Shown here in pieces: positions 32,191 through 33,322 of a stretch of 33,322 nucleotides of DNA (positions are counted from its first letter, which is position 1; each line of letters begins with the position of its first letter). The stretch comes from an uncultured Muribaculaceae bacterium. GTDB lineage: Bacteria > Bacteroidota > Bacteroidia > Bacteroidales > Muribaculaceae. The notes beneath the pieces are model-generated. The model saw nothing but the letters and a program-made list of their open reading frames with translations, searched no databases and was not told where the DNA came from. A program made the translations under genes and the position numbers. The DNA is taken from positions 1 to 33,322 of the forward strand of contig CAJUFH010000010.1 in NCBI GenBank assembly GCA_910585755.1, read 5' to 3'.

Positions 32191-32454
32191 AGATTTGGAA
32201 AACACAGCTTCCGGCGTAACCGCCCGGTTCCCGCGCGGATGCCCGCGAAGCCCCTCATTAGCCAATTCCGGTTTGTGTTTGATGTATGTTGAGTGAAACC
32301 ACGTTCGAAGAGTCGAACAAATTCAGGAGCCCCGGGATCGTCGAGACCCCGCGGCGCCGCAAACCCCCTCTCTCCCACAGCCCCGGCGACGGGGCGCAAG
32401 AGAGCGAAGCCGGCAACGGCTTCAAAGCTTTTCCATGAACTTTCATAATTTTTT
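32191..32454 (+). ncRNA. Candidate structured non-coding RNA
   Basis: Downstream of the promoter is a series of perfect hairpins. They are CGCGG/CCGCG with an ATGC loop (32234-32247), GTTCGA/TCGAAC with an AGAG loop (32303-32318), a two-part stem CTCTCT/AGAGAG enclosing GCCCC/GGGGC (32368-32404), and GAAGCCG/CGGCTTC with a GNRA loop GCAA (32406-32423). TTTT at 32429-32432 and TTTTTT at 32449-32454 are possible ends. If these do not stop transcription, the hairpin terminator at 32683-32722 would give about 530 bases. It does not match the conserved sequences of tmRNA, RNase P RNA or SRP RNA that I know. No protein of plausible composition is encoded on either strand. Confidence 0.4.
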
Positions 32455-32682
32455 GATGATGTGAAAAAGGAATTGGCTCCGCGATAACGCCGCGAAAGGG
32501 GCGCGCCCCGAATCCCCCGATGGAGGAAAAACCTCCCCGGCCCTCGGCGCCAGCGCCCGGCGAAAGCGGGGTTGCTTCGTGAGAAACTTCCTAATGACCC
32601 GTTTCCAGATCGTCGGCCCGGCCTCTCTCCCGGAACTCTCCTCCTGCCGCGCCGACGGGGAAAACACCATCCCCGACCTCCG

Positions 32683-32722
32683 CAGCCCGGCGCCCCAGAA
32701 ACCAGCGCCGGGCTGTTTTTTT
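32683..32722 (+). terminator. Intrinsic terminator
   Basis: CAGCCCGGCGC (32683-32693) and GCGCCGGGCTG (32705-32715) form a perfect 11-bp stem with an 11-base loop, followed by seven T (32716-32722) and a second T-run. It is the best terminator in the window and points to a plus-strand transcript from the preceding, apparently gene-free 500 bases. The stretch 32455-32682 before it holds further hairpins (GGAGG/CCTCC at 32533-32547, GGGGCGCGCCCC at 32508-32519) but no gene I can support. Confidence 0.9.
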
Positions 32723-32743
32723 GCTTTTTTAATACACGCGCGA

Positions 32744-32774
32744 TTGCAACCCACGGCTTTTTTCATTATCTTTG
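32744..32774 (+). promoter_or_regulatory. Promoter of the last gene
   Basis: TTG (32744-32746), a 20-base spacer and TATCTTTG (32767-32774) fit the consensus. The 5' leader to the ATG at 32959 would be about 180 bases. It contains small hairpins AGGCG/CGCCT and CGAGCC/GGTTCG with a GAGA loop, so post-transcriptional control is possible. Confidence 0.7.
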
Positions 32775-32958
32775 CCCCGTATAATACGTTTGAATATTTT
32801 TTCGCGAAACAACAAGAAACAAACTCAAACAAAAAACTATTTATTTATTACAAACTTTCCCGTAGGCGTAAAGCGCCTCTGTCGAGCCGAGAGGTTCGAG
32901 CGCCGCGCCCAAACGACCTGCTGAAAAACAACTGATTAGTTCTATTTACTTTTTGATC

Positions 32959-33322
32959 ATGGAAGCCAACGAACCCCGCAAGCCTCGCCGTCCGCGAATC
33001 GGACAACCGAGCGCGACTGAGAATCCCCTGAGCAATTCTTACGAGAAGACATCCGCCCCCGCTCCCGCGGCCGAAGGCGCCGCCCCAGCGGCCGAAAACC
33101 GCGAGAACGGCTACCAGCCCCGTCCCATGGGCTACCAGCCCCGACAGGGAGGATATAACAACCGCTACAACAACCAGGATGGCGGAGGTTACAAGCCCCG
33201 TTACAACAACCAGGACGGCGGTGGCTACAAACCCCGCTACAACAACCAGGACGGCGGTGGCTACAAACCCCGTTACAACAACCAGGACGGCGGTGGCTAC
33301 AAACCCCGCTACAACAACCAGG
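32959..33322 (+). CDS. Protein with low-complexity repetitive N-terminus (3' end outside window)
   Basis: Only the first 121 codons are present. The product begins MEANEPRKPRRPRIGQPSA, continues with an Ala/Pro/Glu-rich stretch, and then repeats the 12-residue unit YNNQDGGGYKPR at least four times. Such basic Gly/Tyr/Arg/Asn-rich tails are disordered and RNA-binding. In Bacteroidales similar tails occur, to my knowledge, on ribosomal RNA pseudouridine synthases and on DEAD-box helicases; the RPRIG start makes the former a mild favourite, but the catalytic part is outside the window. No Shine-Dalgarno is seen. Confidence 0.75.
   Translation, partial: MEANEPRKPRRPRIGQPSATENPLSNSYEKTSAPAPAAEGAAPAAENRENGYQPRPMGYQPRQGGYNNRYNNQDGGGYKPRYNNQDGGGYKPRYNNQDGGGYKPRYNNQDGGGYKPRYNNQ
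33163..33322. repeat. 36-base tandem repeat within the last gene
   Basis: Units start at 33163, 33199, 33235, 33271 and 33307 (the last cut by the window edge). The later units differ from one another by only one or two silent bases, which suggests recent expansion. The unit encodes RYNNQDGGGYKP in frame. Confidence 0.95.

Noticed and set aside
32303..32318. tRNA-like T-arm (GTTCGA ... TCGAAC)
   Set aside because: No acceptor stem, anticodon arm or CCA end is found around it; it is treated as a hairpin of the candidate RNA.
32160..32832. Minus-strand frames over the candidate RNA region
   Set aside because: Composition is dominated by Arg/Gly/Pro from palindromic GC sequence and no promoter or start context supports them.
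32572..32935. Plus-strand frames crossing 32683-32722
   Set aside because: They read straight through the intrinsic terminator and the next promoter and lack any protein-like pattern.
33163..33322. CRISPR-like array of 36-base period
   Set aside because: The units are contiguous, without spacers, and encode an in-frame 12-residue peptide repeat.

Overview
The window most likely comes from a high-GC member of the phylum Bacteroidota, probably an anaerobic gut Bacteroidales of the Rikenellaceae/Alistipes type. Three things point there. Several genes sit behind the Bacteroidota-type promoter (TTTG or TTG, about 20 bases, TAnnTTTG), with no Shine-Dalgarno sequence. The gene content includes a PorU-type sortase, GldE, a Rex repressor, pyruvate:ferredoxin oxidoreductase, a POT transporter, a secreted Ser-type sulfatase and a lipoprotein M28 glutaminyl-cyclase-like enzyme. 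The predicted proteins read like those of that order. The genus is an inference.

Layout: 1-3.9 kb holds nifJ (minus strand), divergent from rex. From 3.9 to 11.3 kb on the plus strand lie rex, a decayed fumarylacetoacetate-hydrolase homologue, porU and a large secreted endonuclease I with a C-terminus resembling a type IX secretion signal, closed by a hairpin terminator. From 11.4 to 18.6 kb, also plus, lie an M28 lipoprotein, sufE, a peptide transporter, mutS, RNase Z and tadA. From 27.1 back to 18.6 kb on the minus strand lie a TPR protein and an outer-membrane beta-barrel (overlapping), a degenerate AsnA-like protein, trmD and a DUF6056-like membrane protein (overlapping), then queD and queE. 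From 27.2 to 31.7 kb lie a PAP2 phosphatase (plus), a gldE-phosphopantetheinyl transferase pair (minus) and a sulfatase (plus). The stretch 31.75-32.96 kb has no convincing protein gene. It holds repeats, a near-consensus promoter, a run of strong hairpins and an intrinsic terminator. The window ends inside a gene for a protein with a low-complexity 12-residue repeat.

Most genes are conserved housekeeping functions: tRNA modification (tadA, trmD, queD/queE), tRNA 3' processing, mismatch repair, Fe-S assembly and redox control. A second theme is envelope and export: PorU, a possible type IX cargo next to it, a glutaminyl-cyclase-like enzyme of the kind that modifies exported N-termini, GldE, and the TPR/beta-barrel pair.

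The most unusual features are four. (1) A mosaic family of short dispersed repeats occupies most of the larger gaps and also appears in frame inside mutS and the DUF6056-like gene. (2) There are two apparent pseudoenzymes, one AsnA-like and one FAH-like, each having lost its family's catalytic motifs. (3) A promoter-structure-terminator block near 32.2-32.7 kb looks like a non-coding RNA locus. (4) The TPR/beta-barrel pair has no clear function.
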